Assembly: GCA_028023455.1 (NCBI GenBank)
Contig: JAQFVV010006312.1
Coordinates: forward strand, 3,486,835-3,550,834
Origin: Epiperipatus broadwayi
Taxonomy: Eukaryota > Onychophora > Udeonychophora > Euonychophora > Peripatidae
DNA: 64,000 nt
Reading direction: 5' to 3'
In this document: positions 1 through 11,097 of the stretch, piece by piece
Layout of the letters: the number at the start of each line of letters is the position of its first letter
How positions within the stretch are numbered: the stretch's first letter is position 1
The notes under the pieces: model-generated
Told to the model about the DNA's origin: nothing
What the model saw: the letters and a program-made list of their open reading frames with translations, nothing else
The model's database searches: none
Made by a program: the position numbers and the translations under genes

Positions 1-993
1 GGACATTATGGGGCAAATAAAGTGGAAGGATGGCTGAGTCATTGGTTTTACTGGCCAGGAATGAATGCCAATATTACAGACGTGATTGGTAGATGCACCA
101 TATGTTCAGCAACCAAGCCTGCTAACCCATCAGGAGTCTGGCAGCTGCAACCTATATATGCCCAATGCCCAAACAGCTTACTAGCGATAGACTTCTACGG
201 ACCTCTGCCTCCATTCAATAAAATGAAGTATCTCATGGTAACATATGACGTGTTTTCAAAGCTGGTAGTGGCATATCCAGTAGCCCAAGCGAACACAAGA
301 CAGACTATTCGAGTTTTGGAGCAAGAATACTTTAAAACTGTAGGAATTCCAGACAGAATTCTGTCGGATCATGGAATGCCCTTTATATCTAGCGAATGGA
401 AGAAATGGACGGACAGACATGGGATAAGACATATACTTATGTCGATTCGTAACCCTCAGTCTAATCCATGTGAACGGGTTATGAGGGAGTTGGGGCGTCT
501 ATTTCGGGTTTATATACAGGATGATCATTGCAAATGGGTGAAAGAAACATCACGAATAATCAACATGATAAACTGGTCAAGAAATGAGTCTACAGGATTC
601 GAACCTGTTCGGCTACATTTTGGAAGAAATATTCCGTATCTGTTTGAGACTAAATTGCCAGTGGAGATAAATCCAATCAACCAGAGAAGAGATGGTAAGC
701 AAGCGCTCAACCGGTTAAGAAAAATGGGCAGGCTACGGCAGCACAGGCAGGGAAGGCCTAAGGCTATATTCAGGAGGGGAGATGAGGTCATGGTGAGAGT
801 TCATCCGGTGAGTCATCCTGAAAAACATATATACAAGAAATTCCAGCCAATATACGATGGCCCTTATATCATCAAATGGCAATACGGTAATAACGCGTTT
901 GTGATAGCACAGGGAATAGAGGAAAAAGGAACATATAATGCCCAGTCATTGAGGTTAGTGAAAAGAGAAAAACAACCACCGGACAGGTGGTAA
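1..993 (+). CDS. Ty3/gypsy integrase, C-terminal part of a pol gene (5' end outside window)
   Basis: The frame is open from base 1 to the TAA at 991-993, so the gene enters from outside the window; no internal start is implied. The first residues read GHYGANKVEGWLSHWFYWPGM-like text followed by CTIC, the HHCC zinc domain that binds the LTR ends. The catalytic core follows: Asp in LLAIDFYG, Asp in ILSDHG and Glu in NPCERV. I count 34 residues between the last two, one fewer than the usual 35; a shorter spacing also occurs in arthropod gypsy integrases with an NP.ER motif. The C-terminal module has GDEVMVRVHPVS and ends with DGPYII, the GPY/F domain. The protein would insert the element cDNA into the genome. 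No stop or frameshift is seen and the base composition is much less AT-rich than the surroundings, which suggests a young copy. Family assignment is firm; host lineage is inference. Confidence 0.94.
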   Translation, partial: GHYGANKVEGWLSHWFYWPGMNANITDVIGRCTICSATKPANPSGVWQLQPIYAQCPNSLLAIDFYGPLPPFNKMKYLMVTYDVFSKLVVAYPVAQANTRQTIRVLEQEYFKTVGIPDRILSDHGMPFISSEWKKWTDRHGIRHILMSIRNPQSNPCERVMRELGRLFRVYIQDDHCKWVKETSRIINMINWSRNESTGFEPVRLHFGRNIPYLFETKLPVEINPINQRRDGKQALNRLRKMGRLRQHRQGRPKAIFRRGDEVMVRVHPVSHPEKHIYKKFQPIYDGPYIIKWQYGNNAFVIAQGIEEKGTYNAQSLRLVKREKQPPDRW

Positions 994-1091
994 TAATACT
1001 AAATGAAATTTAGAAATAATAATAGTAACAAGGAGGCATTATTGAATAAAAGATTTTTTTTCTACGCACATATTACGTAAGAAGAAATGCT

Positions 1092-2912
1092 TGTAAATAA
1101 ACAGTTAAAAATCAATAAAATCAAGTTAAATAAGTAGATCAAATGAATGATTTAAGAGTAACAATTATAGGATTAAATAAACCATATTCGAATATGTGGA
1201 TTCGAAACTCCGGCCTCTTAGGCAGAGAAGAACATACTCGGAGAGTATGTATGCCCAAACGATAGCTATAAAGTATATAACTAATGTTACATTTCCAGGA
1301 CATAACTTCTTCTCGACTGTTGAGTTCAACATTAAGTTCAAAGCACTTTTTTTTTGTTTGTGTATAAACATGGGTGCCAGCTATCTATTCAAGGATGAAT
1401 AAATAACACACTTTAAGCAATGGCCACTAACTCAATGCCTAGATCCACGACTAGCTCAGTTGTTTGTAATCACTAATAGATTATACTTAATTAGTGGTTA
1501 AAAGACTTAATAAAGAATTTTTTAAAAAGAATTGAGTGACAAATAAAGTTTAATTTTAAAGATAATTTATTAACTAACATTTATTTTCTAAATTTAAACA
1601 TTTTATAATTCTAATAAAACACACGCATATTTTAAATTGACATTTCTAAACTAGTTTAAATATTCTTGTTTACTTTCATAACAAAACACTGGTATTTATC
1701 TAATTTAACTAATAATATTGATATAAGGATCACGCACATATTAACTCATGTACACTCATAATAATATTAAAGTATTACATAGCATTTTAAATTTAATCAC
1801 ACACATCAATAGTTCATTTATGTATGATATCGAGTTCATATAATTAGACTCTTGGAGAATTCGCACGAAGTAATGAAATGCAATGGCTATTACAGTATAA
1901 CGAAAATAAGCAAATGTTTTACCTAGGATTTTGAATGTTGACGTAGAATTTTGTTCTTTGGAGGCTGCTTTCGGTGAGGATATTTCCATTATAAATGCTT
2001 ACCAGCCGGCTGGGACGTTTCCTTGCTGAGTTTCCTGATTTTCACGATTATTGCTATCAGAGACAAATAGATACTGACGGAGATTTTCTAAGATGTTAAG
2101 CTGACATTATTTCACGGGCAGATCTGCTGTTTTTTCGGACATCTGGGCTGGAGATAAACATGCGTTCCCAAGATCTTCTCAACACGGCATTTTGTTTGTT
2201 AACTGCACAATTAATTTCTGAACTGCACTCACTCAATTAATTTGTGGAACTGATCTGTATCAACTCAATTAATTTGTGGAATGAATTACTGTCCGATAAA
2301 AAAGGTCTATTTATACCTGCGCCTTGTTGTCTTTCTGATATCTCCAGCAAAGATCTGTTGTCGAATTGATAATCATTTGATAAACGTGTTTTGAAAGATT
2401 GCTTAATTAGTAATAGCCATGCAGAAACATATTGTTTTATATTAATTAATATCTAATAGCCATTGCCGCATTTTTTAATGATAATCTTCTTTAACTTTCA
2501 CATACATTTTATATATTTACAAATGTATATATATATACGCCCATATATTTTTAATACAATTTACTATTTAGTTTTAACATTATTTTTTCTTTAATTAAAA
2601 TCAAATGAAAAGAAATTTGTATATTTTAACCTTTGAAATTATATTTTTACGAATACTAATAAAAACTATTTATTTCCTTTTGTAAACCTTTAGTTTCATG
2701 TCTCAAACCAAGACTCCCCCTCCCCCCTTAGGATTAATTAATTGTAGCTTTTTTTATTTCAAAAACTAACGCTAGAAAACTATTTAATTCTTATCTTTTT
2801 TCTAAAACAAACTGCGATAAACTCTTCAACATTTAATTTTATGTTTTTCTTTTATGAACGATTACTTTAATAATAGATAAAAATTATATGTGCCTATATC
2901 AATATAGGTACA
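1092..2912 (+). repeat. Probable 3' LTR of the first Ty3/gypsy element
   Basis: Starts at a TGTAAATAAAC after a purine-rich run (AAGAAGAAATG) and ends ATAGGTACA at an (AT)n tract, giving TG...CA termini and about 1.82 kb, close to the 1.93 kb of the LTRs at 17.3 kb. Inside are a near-tandem repeat of an AACTCAATTAATTTGTGGAA-like unit at about 2228-2284 and a TATA-like box at 2309. The 5' boundary is inferred because the matching 5' LTR is outside the window. No gene was found in it. Confidence 0.55.
2309..2316 (+). promoter_or_regulatory. TATA-like box of the LTR
   Basis: TATTTATA lies downstream of the duplicated ACTCAATTAATTTGTGG unit and before a more GC-rich stretch. This is the same arrangement (repeats and box near mid-LTR) as the TATAAATA boxes in the LTRs at 18155 and 24388. 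Assignment is by position only. Confidence 0.4.
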
Positions 2913-2941
2913 ATATATATATATATATATATATATTATAC

Positions 2942-2977
<36 letters not shown>
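2912..2977. repeat. (AT)n microsatellite, two tracts
   Basis: Two AT dinucleotide runs at about 2913-2936 and 2946-2976, separated by a short TTATACCTATATT. They sit between the end of the first element's LTR and the second LTR element. Confidence 0.95.
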
Positions 2978-2979
<2 letters not shown>

Positions 2980-3209
2980 TAAAACTTGTATAATTTATAA
3001 ATAGATTGACATAAGTAGATTGATAACACTATGTATAGAGTGATCAAAATCTGCTTGAATTAAAACTTAATTATACTTTAATATATCAGTGAAAGGGTGA
3101 TGTTCCATAATAGAAAAAAAGAACAGAAAAAAAACTAAAGAAAAGAGTTTAATTAAATTTTGTATATCTAATGTGTCTCTAATTACATAAAAACAATTAT
3201 AGATAATTT

Positions 3210-4301
3210 TATTAAGAACGTTACTGCTAAAAGAAATGTAAAAAAGAAAATTAGATTTGGAATGGAAGCAATAAGAGAAGAAAAATACTTGCTTGCTTTC
3301 TGTTCATTACTAAATACGCTAAATGTGGAAATAAGCTGGTAATGATTAAATATGACAATGCTAGTCAATGGAGGAGGTATAGACTGTAAAAAGGTATAAA
3401 AAGAGTTTTGATTTAAAAAAAAACATTACTTCATTTATCTTAAAGAAGCAGCACTATGATGACATCCAGCTTTTATGACAATGAATTTTCCTGGGAATTA
3501 TTTTTTTCATCACTAATTCTGGAACTATATGATTATGTGACCAGTACTATGCCCAAAAGACTTGTGCAAGACTTCAAACCAGTTGAGGATGAGAGAAAGT
3601 TTCCTATAAAGACACTTAGATTATGATACTTTTGCATTAAATAGCATATTAGACTAAATTCACAGTCGTGGTTGCAGTTAAATGAACTGTCTATGTGACT
3701 ACTCTTTACACTTGATAAAAATAATCTATAGCAGACAAAATAAAACATACTTTTCTTAACATGTTACAAAATACAGTCTACAGCATTGATTTCTTTCTCA
3801 ATTTACTTTCATATAGAAGTAAATAATTTTTACTAAAATCTGAACTATTCTTCTAAAATAATTATATGTTCACATATTTTAAGAAAATAATAATAAATAT
3901 GTAAAAAAAAAACTCTAAAACATACATTTACATACTGAAAACCAAAACAAAGAACTTAGACCTGACAAAATTGTTGACAAGCACTCCCTTCTGTAGAGAC
4001 TGAAAAACAACCAATCAGCACCTTGGAAGGTAGGCCTTGTGTTATTGTTATAACTTTAAATTTAAATATTATTGTTTTTTGTTGTAAAATAATTTCAAAG
4101 GGAGCAGCAACATATGATACATTTTTCTTGATAAAATAGCCATAAAACTGGCAAAATAGCATAAACATTAGCAGTTCGAGAATGAGTTAAAACCAATAAT
4201 GTGTATCATCAGAGAGTACAGAGGAAAAGTTAAATCATGTGTTATAATATTTCAACTGTTAGAAATTATTGATTACTCTTTAGTGTTATCCATCTATTAC
4301 A
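3210..4301 (+). repeat. 5' LTR, interrupted by a MITE
   Basis: Matches 5490-5980 over its left part and 6825-6889 at its right end. It ends CATCTATTACA, a typical ...CA terminus that matches the other LTR ends here, followed after 16 bases by a PBS. A TTAA-bounded MITE replaces or interrupts the middle (3756-4190). The right copy has about 800 bases (roughly 6000-6825) that are mostly absent here. Short open frames in this block are not coding. Confidence 0.65.
3756..4190. mobile_element. TTAA-flanked MITE, short copy
   Basis: Bounded by TTAA at 3756-3759 and 4187-4190. The interior (CTAAAATAATTA, CCAATCAGCACC, GTTGTAAAATAATTTCAAAGGGAGCAGCA) matches the MITEs at 13358-14352, 59392-60141 and 61653-62634. 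It lacks the left part of the family consensus, so it is an internally deleted copy or a short subfamily. It interrupts the LTR relative to 5490-6889. Confidence 0.65.
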
Positions 4302-4317
4302 AAATTTTCTTTTAAAT

Positions 4318-4332
4318 TTGGCACTCCAACAT
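4318..4332 (+). promoter_or_regulatory. Primer-binding site (tRNA-Lys type, degenerate)
   Basis: TTGGCACTCCAACAT lies 16 bases after the LTR end and resembles the known retroelement PBS TGGCGCCCAACGTGG, complementary to the 3' end of a lysine tRNA. The first-strand primer would anneal here. Similar sites follow the LTRs at 19282 and 32058. Confidence 0.55.
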
Positions 4333-4481
4333 AAGAGCTATCAAATGTATAATGTCCCAAGAAAAGGGGAAAGTAAAAATATAACAAGTATTTGGCATTG
4401 GTAGGTTGATTGCGAGATTAGGTAGGATCCAGGAGAGGCAGAATTTGTGGTAGTTAAAAAATTTGGATATTAATAGAATAC

Positions 4482-4826
4482 ATGAATACAGAGAATAGTT
4501 TAGTAGAAAGCCCAGAGGTATCATTTAAAAAACCTAAGTTAATAAAATGGAAATATACAATAAAAACTACTTCTGAGTTAAAAGAAATAGTTGAAAGAGA
4601 TAGAAAAGAAATAAGAAAAATGAGGGTAATGATTGAAAACCTCAGAAGAGACATCAATGAGATAAAAAGAGAAAGAAAAAACATTCAACAAGGTGGTACT
4701 ATTGTAGAATGGGAGAAAATAATAGAGAAACTTAGTTTGTGTTTCAAGAAGAACAAAAAAAATGAATTAAGAGGAAAAATACTGAAAACAGTAGAAAAAG
4801 AGACAGAAAGTTGTAAATCATGGTAA
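4482..4826 (+). pseudogene. Gag-like N-terminal coiled-coil segment
   Basis: A 114-codon open frame beginning at an ATG, 150 bases after the PBS and on the same strand as the element. After a short N-terminus the protein is almost wholly charged: roughly residues 25-110 are rich in Glu, Lys and Arg with heptad-like spacing (ELKEIVERDRKEIRK, RRDINEIKRERK), so a coiled coil is likely. It ends at a stop before the more conserved gag part at about 4960-5155, which is in a broken frame. I take it as the N-terminal assembly region of a Ty3-like Gag. A chance lysine-rich frame in AT-rich DNA cannot be excluded, but the position between PBS and gag core favours gag. Confidence 0.55.
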
Positions 4827-4949
4827 TTTTTATAGAGAAAAGTAAAATAAAAGTGGAGTCAAAGCCCAAAGCTGTAGTGGGAGGAACATATAGATAGAGT
4901 GGACAAGAAGACAGTAGCAAGGTTCACTAATATTAAGAAATTTAGAGAG

Positions 4950-5160
4950 GCTTAAACAAAATCTCTTTTGAATATGTAGATAGTCAGAGATATTTTTTTT
5001 ATAAGTTGAGGAAAAAAGTAAATAAAAAAATTACTGCTACTAATCACCTATGTGATGCTGCACATGATTGGTGGAAGGCTATATATTACAATCCAAGTAC
5101 ATTTCAAGAGTATAAAATAAATGCACTAAGAGCATTTTGGAGCATGGAAAAATAAAAATC
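4950..5160 (+). pseudogene. Gag capsid-like core, broken
   Basis: One frame reads FEYVDSQRYFFYKLRKKV, then ITATNHLCDAAHDWWKA, then a PSTFQEYKINALRAFW segment ending at a stop after MEK. The order (aromatic YF segment, alternating hydrophobics, WWKA, then F.EYK...FW) is that of Ty3/gypsy Gag capsid regions, and the dead element at 17.3 kb keeps a parallel stretch (SQFWWGLLF, then MTFGEYK at about 19890-19945). Stops occur upstream (about 4895-4955) and just downstream, so this is a pseudogene. No CCHC zinc knuckle was seen in the following 300 bases. Confidence 0.65.
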
Positions 5161-5489
5161 CATACACATTAACATATTACAAAAAATATTCTCAAGTGAA
5201 TGGTGAAAGCTAATCAGTGTTTCCAGAAACATATCAATGAAGCAATATCATATTATGAGAATGATTAAATATAATTCACCTCTGGCAGTACAATACAATT
5301 TTGCTGAAAATCATAGGATGTTCATAGAAAAAGAAATTGAAATCTTAATGGATATGGACAAAAACAGCTTGTTTAAGAATGAAAAGGAGCAATACCAGCA
5401 ATGGGAAAATTGAAATGAACCATGATAATAGTGCATTATGGAGTTTGACTTCCGATCTAATGATTTCAAGATTTTCAATGCTTTATAAT

Positions 5490-6889
5490 AATAGGTTTGC
5501 TAAAAATAAATGTAGAAAAAAAATAGATTTAAAGTAGAAGCAATAAAAGAAGAAAAATATTTGTTTTCTTTCTGTCATTTATTAAATATGCTAAATGTGG
5601 AAATAAGATGTTAATGATTGAATAAGAAAATGTTAATGGAAGGAGAAAGTAAACTGTAAAAATGTATAAAAAAAAGGATTGTTTTTAAGAAACACTATTT
5701 CATTATTTTTAAACAAGGAGTGATATGATGATGCATAGCTAGTATGACCATGATTCATCCTGGGAACTCCTTTTCCATAAGTACTCTACGACAATATGAT
5801 CATGCACCCAATACTATGACCAAAAGTTCCGTGCAAGACTTTAACCCAGACAAAAATGAAAGTAAATTGTTTTATGCAGACATTTAAATAGTTGTGTTTG
5901 CATTAAACAACACCTTAGAGCTAAAATCAGAGTCCCAGTTTCAATTCAATGAACCCTCTTTGTGTCTACTTCTTATATGAGCTCATGTCTCTGAAGACCA
6001 GTTTGTGTTTGCAGCCTGTGCAAAATGAAATGTGTAACATCTGCAGACTGGATAAATATTAATTATGCAGTACCTATGTAATTAGACTTATTTCAATATT
6101 AATTACTAAATAATATTTTGTTTAAATTAATTGAGTGAAATTAGAACTGTAGAATTAAAGAAGAAAGAGTGCCTGCCTTGTACACAATTATATTTTAACG
6201 TGTACTTTTCTATTATGTAATCATTTTGATATCTAGTTACAATTATTTTTTTTGTATTTTTTAATGATTTGTTTGTAAGTAAAGTTGGATTTGATTTATT
6301 CTCAGATGGTCTAAGTTCATAGTTAATTTGATTTCAGTTACTTTGTTGTGTGGTTTTCATATTGTGGATTGTTTAATCTAAACAGACTTAAGATGGGGGG
6401 AGATTTGATATTATTTCATAATATCATTTTGTTATGTGTGCCCAGGCTACTCTTTTTATCAAAATGCAGTTAGTATAATACATTAATAAATTTGCTTGCT
6501 TGTTCTTCCTGGTGTTATCATATTTTGGATCGGTTTTTCCTGTGTCTGTTTTTAAAATTTATAATTCCAATTCAAGGTTAATTTGACTTTCACATACACT
6601 TCTTGGAAAAGTTTTTTTTTTTGCACTTTACACATATAGTTTATTTAGAGAAAAATTGTTTTTATATTTTTGGTCAAGAAAGTATTGTAATGGACATTAC
6701 AGAGGGGAGAAGTGACAAATATTGTGGGGAGAATTTAAAATAAATCGAATCATTTTTACTTCCCAAAATATTATTTTGAATAAATATAAGTTATTTGAAA
6801 ATTAATGCATGCATTATGATATGTATTTTGTAAGATTTCAACTATTAAAAATTATTGGTTACTCTTTAACATTATTCATCTATTGTGTT
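5490..6889 (+). repeat. 3' LTR of the gag-only element
   Basis: Right-hand copy of the direct repeat. Its left 490 bases match 3210-3710 and its last 65 bases match 4237-4301. It keeps about 800 bases missing on the left, including a GATGGGGGGAGATTTG run at 6393. The internal DNA just upstream (5160-5489) shows only stop-filled gag-like text. Confidence 0.6.
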
Positions 6890-8952
6890 TTGAATATTTT
6901 AGAAGGGATAAAAGATAATCAAAGTTGATGGTGGGTGGTCTCATATATAAAGTAATTAGTTATTGTGGCATGTATGATGACTAGTAAAAATAAATTATGA
7001 CTAGATAGAAGGAAAGGAACTTAGTTTAGCATAGTTTGCTTCCATATTGTGGCCTGTTGACATCCTTTAGTTGACATACTGCTCGTATGATTCAACTTGA
7101 ACCACCACCATATATATTGTATTTATTGATATGTACATTTATTAAAAAATGATTAATTGCATTCAATCTGTCTTCAAATTCTATACAAATTATTGTTCAA
7201 ATAGACTATAATTCAGATCTGAAGAGTATCATTGTGAGTATGATTCTATAACAATATTAATGCAACAACACAATTTCACACACAGCAAATATAACAGTTA
7301 TGTATACATATGACATATAACATACATATGCACACCTAACAATTATTTAATGACATTCAATTTGTCTTCAAGTTTTATATAAAATGTTATACACTAAAAT
7401 GGATATTCTACTTAAATTCAGATTTCTCAAAGATATAATAAACACTTTCATACTTCTCCATTCTTCTTAAATTCATATAAATAAAGATATAATAAAAGAC
7501 AAATGACCCCCAAGATAACTCAGTTATTTTTTAAAGGAGCCATTTGTTATTATTTTTTCTCTTTTACATCAAGTTAAACAAAAATGTTGATAATAGAAAT
7601 TAATTACTATAGGAAGACTACATTAAACTGGAAAATGGACTTCGACCTTGAATTCGGATCAAAAAAATTTCGAAAAAGTACAAATCACTGTGGAACAAAA
7701 CCCTATAATTGCATCTGTAAAATGAAAAATGTTTAAAAATTCAACATATGATATTAATCAAACTTAAATGTAATTTTCTTGAATATTCATTATTTACATT
7801 TACTTAATTATAAATAAATTTTGCTTTATTTAGACCAGTAACTTTAACTCTGTACTTTAATAAAAATTGCATCAATTATGTATAGTAAAAAGATAATAAA
7901 AAAAAAACAGATATTAAATAAAAAATACAGTATTTGTAAATATTTGTATTACATTAAAAATAATAAAGTAAAAACAAAAATTAATTTATTGCCTATTACA
8001 TTTACATGGTTTTGTTATTACAAAATAGTAAAAAGTTATAATAATTTTTTTTTTCTATGCTTTTTCTAAAAACGTATAAAATATTTTTAAAAAAATCTCC
8101 TTATGAAAAATGTTTATGTACTTACATTTTGAAGAATGTAGACATTAGAACATTTTGGTTTTATAGTTTGTACAGCATAATAAATAATATATAAACTGGC
8201 ATGACGTTAAATAATTCAACATTTTGTTTAGTATTGTAAGAACATATTCTTACATCAAATTAAAATTCTATAATCTTGCACAAAGATAGAAACTGTCATC
8301 ATTTTTTAAAATGAACTTTTAATGGAGAATCATAAGTACTTTGATTAAGGCTAATAAAATTGTGAAAAAATACATTTTAACTTAATAGAGAAATTGAAAT
8401 TCATCATAAAATATATCTTAAAAATATTGTTTTGACCAAATTATATTACATGAAATATGTCATATAATCTTACACAGACATTACAATTATAAACACATTC
8501 TGCTATAATTGATTTTTAACATAGAAAATCACATTTATTTGCTTTTAAAAAATCCTTTGTAGAATATTAAAAATATTAAACTTTGATTGCCTATCACATC
8601 TTATAATCTTACTGATGTAATGAATTAAAAATATAATCTTTGATAGTTGCTACTCAATTTTATTTTTCATTTGTTATTGAAAATAAACTTTTAATATAGA
8701 GTTGTAATTTCTTTTTTTCTGAAATATGCAATTAATTCAAATAAATTTTGTAAAAATTAAAAGTAAAATTAATTTTTTAATAAAATTATTCAGATAAAAT
8801 CTAACCACCTGTCTTTCCATTTTCATTAATGATGACTAATTAAAATTTGATATGAAAGAAGTAATAGTTTATCATTATAAACTCCATATTTTTGTTTAAC
8901 TTTTTTAATTAATGAAAATATTTTTAACATAAAATTGGAAGTTTATTTTTTA

Positions 8953-8954
<2 letters not shown>
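6890..8954. other. AT-rich gene-free interval
   Basis: No coding trace is convincing; a 63-codon Lys/Tyr-rich open frame at 7878-8069 reflects base composition. The one visible structure is a dispersed direct repeat: about 7140-7225 and 7335-7420 share ATTYAATYTGTCTTCAA and flanking text, indicating a local duplication of about 85 bases, offset by about 195 bases. Confidence 0.6.

Positions 8955-9041
<87 letters not shown>
8955..9041. repeat. (AT)n microsatellite
   Basis: About 87 bases of uninterrupted AT dinucleotide. It marks the left edge of a probable solo LTR. Confidence 0.97.
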
Positions 9042-9046
<5 letters not shown>

Positions 9047-10934
9047 TACATAATATGTACCAAAGTACATTGATATTAAAGTAATTGTATAAGTCCCATG
9101 TTTTAAAAATATATAAAATTTATTATTAAGAAAATAAAATGTAAAAACTAGTGTAGGGGGGGGGAGATTTTGTATTTAATAAAATAATCTGTAAACGCTG
9201 TTTAAAATAATAAATTGTCTAAAATAATAAGCTGTTTAAAATAAAAGATTTTTTTTGTTTAAAAGAAGAAAAAAAATCTTGTAATAAATAAATGATATTT
9301 TTTAAATGAATTTTTAATAAAATAATAAAGAGATTTTATTTTATAATAAATAAATAAATATATGTGCATGTGTGTATGCAATTTTTAATAAAAAGTAGAC
9401 GCTAGAAGCTGATTTTATTTCACAAGAGGAACACTGCTGCTAAAAATAAAGTTTTCCATTGTTTAAAAAAAGTATAAATAGCTCAATTTTTATCATTCTT
9501 GGTTCTGACTTTCATATTTTAATAAAATATTTTGAAGTAATATTTCCAAAAATGTTGCATTGTTAAAAAACCAATGTATTTGCAGTTGACTGAAAGCCTC
9601 TCTCTATGCATCTAAGATCTGAAATTAGTTTGGAAAGTAATTATGTTGAAATAGACTGAATGGACAGCGGAGTGCGAAAAATGCCAAACCAGCCACGGAA
9701 ATCATAACAAGTCACAGGATCCATGAAGGAATCAATTTAACTGGATGTAGATGATGTAAGAAATAATTCCATTATACTGTTTCTGTTCTATACAAAAACC
9801 TAGGTAATTATTTGACTTTGATATATAAATATTTCCGATTTCTTCTTAAAAATAAAGATAGACTTTATTGAAAGAACTTTTGAACTTTTTGAATTAAACT
9901 TTTAAAAAATAATAAACTTTAAACTTCAGAAAATAATTTTTCAATAATAAAATAAGTAAAAGCAGCTTCTATTAAATAATATTTTTGGCATGCATGTATG
10001 TGTGATTTGATTTTAAACTTAAATTTAAAAAAAAAATATGATGTAACGTGTATAATTTATTTGCTCAAGTAATATATTAAAATGCTTATTTTAATCTTTA
10101 AAAAAGAAGTGTATGTGTGTTTCATTATAAGATAAAACGATGCATTTATTTTAAAATAATAAAGTAAAATATTTAAATTATTTTTCTTAAAATATTTATG
10201 TTTATTCTGATGCGTGTGGGTAAGTATAGATATTTATTTTCTTAATAAGAGTAGGAGAAAAAAATCTAATCATTAATAATAGTGTTTTAGAAAGGATTCA
10301 CCAAGTTAAATCTATAAATGTTTAGCATTCAGTATAATGTTTTATTATTAGTTTTAAAAGAGTGAAGTATTATTTTGAATGGTTTGGGGAAAATTATTTT
10401 AGTTTCAGAAAATAGTAGCAGGTTAGAACAGGTGGGTGTTTAAGATACCTTTTGTTTGTTTATTAATGGGTAATTGGACTGACTGAGCTAGCAGACATTT
10501 CAGGCACTGGATTATGCTGATCAGATGGACATGCTAATTCTAATGTAATTAGCTGGCGCCTAAGGGGTTTTCTTTCTTCTTTAAAAAATAATAATAAAGT
10601 GTTTATTTCATCGGAATATATTTTGGTAGACGAGTGTTGAATGTTATTAATAGTTCGCTATTGTTAATAGTTGACACTTTGCCTGAAAACCAAGCATTTC
10701 TGTAAGGGAAATTTAGGAGGACAAAATATCATAAAATATTAGTTAATATTTTATTTGTCATTGCTTAGTATTTGTTATTTCTTGTAAGTTTAAGTAGTAG
10801 TTTTTAAAGTGTAAGTTTTATATAGCGTTAAGAGAAGTTAGGTAACAAGTGTTAAATAATATAAATAGAAGTAGTGGTAGTTAGTCATTGTTTGTTGTTC
10901 AAAGTAGTTTGGGTCATTTTCATTGGATTGGTCA
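9042..10934 (+). repeat. Probable solo LTR between (AT)n tracts
   Basis: The block lies between (AT)n tracts at 8955-9041 and 10935-10950, ends ATTGGTCA (CA terminus) and is about 1.9 kb, like the LTRs at 17.3 kb. Near its right end, 10481-10560 matches those LTRs: GAGCTAG, a CACTGGATTATG segment and ATGTAATTAGCTGGCGCC occur in the same order and spacing as at 18929-19012. No gag or pol text is present. Several AATAAA signals and many short stop-filled frames occur; none looks coding. The left terminus is not clear. Confidence 0.6.
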
Positions 10935-11097
10935 ATATATATATATATATTGTAATGGGCACATTGTCATTACATTGTTATTTTTTTATTAAACACGAAA
11001 AAAGAAAAGTTCGCAAATAAAAACTTTTTTTTTAAGAATTAAAAATTGAAATTAAATACCATCTAAACTCATATATATATATATATATATATATATA
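10935..11097. repeat. Two (AT)n tracts around a 120-bp segment
   Basis: AT runs at 10935-10950 and 11071-11097 flank a segment that begins TGTAATGGGCACATTGTCATTACA, a 7-base inverted repeat starting with TG. The rest is A/T-rich and unrecognised; it may be a fragment of another LTR. Confidence 0.6.

Larger units (their letters stand above)
1..2912 (+). mobile_element. 3' part of a Ty3/gypsy LTR retrotransposon
   Basis: The integrase end (1-993) is followed by about 100 bases that resemble the post-integrase region of the complete element at 17.3-25.5 kb (a shared TAAAAGATTTTT stretch), then a non-coding block that fits a 3' LTR. The block ends ATAGGTACA directly before an (AT)n tract, matching the ...TACA ends of other LTRs in this window. 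Only the 3' half lies in the window, so the element cannot be judged complete. Confidence 0.8.
3210..6889 (+). mobile_element. Non-autonomous Ty3/gypsy-like element with gag only (TR-GAG type)
   Basis: Two diverged direct repeats (about 3210-4301 and 5490-6889) flank a short interior holding a PBS-like site and a broken gag. Aligned pairs include CTAAATGTGGAAATAAG (3318 and 5591) and GGTTACTCTTTA-type text near the 3' ends (about 4270 and 6860). No protease, RT or integrase trace is present, so movement would have depended on enzymes from another element. The left copy carries an inserted MITE and lacks several hundred bases found in the right copy, so it is old and rearranged. The exact 5' boundary of each repeat is unclear. 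Confidence 0.7.

Noticed and set aside
525-791. 88-codon minus-strand frame
   Set aside because: Lies wholly inside the integrase gene in antisense; no independent support.
1440-1505. TAGCTCAGTTG string resembling a tRNA D arm, possible SINE head
   Set aside because: The remaining tRNA arms are absent and there is no box B at the expected spacing.
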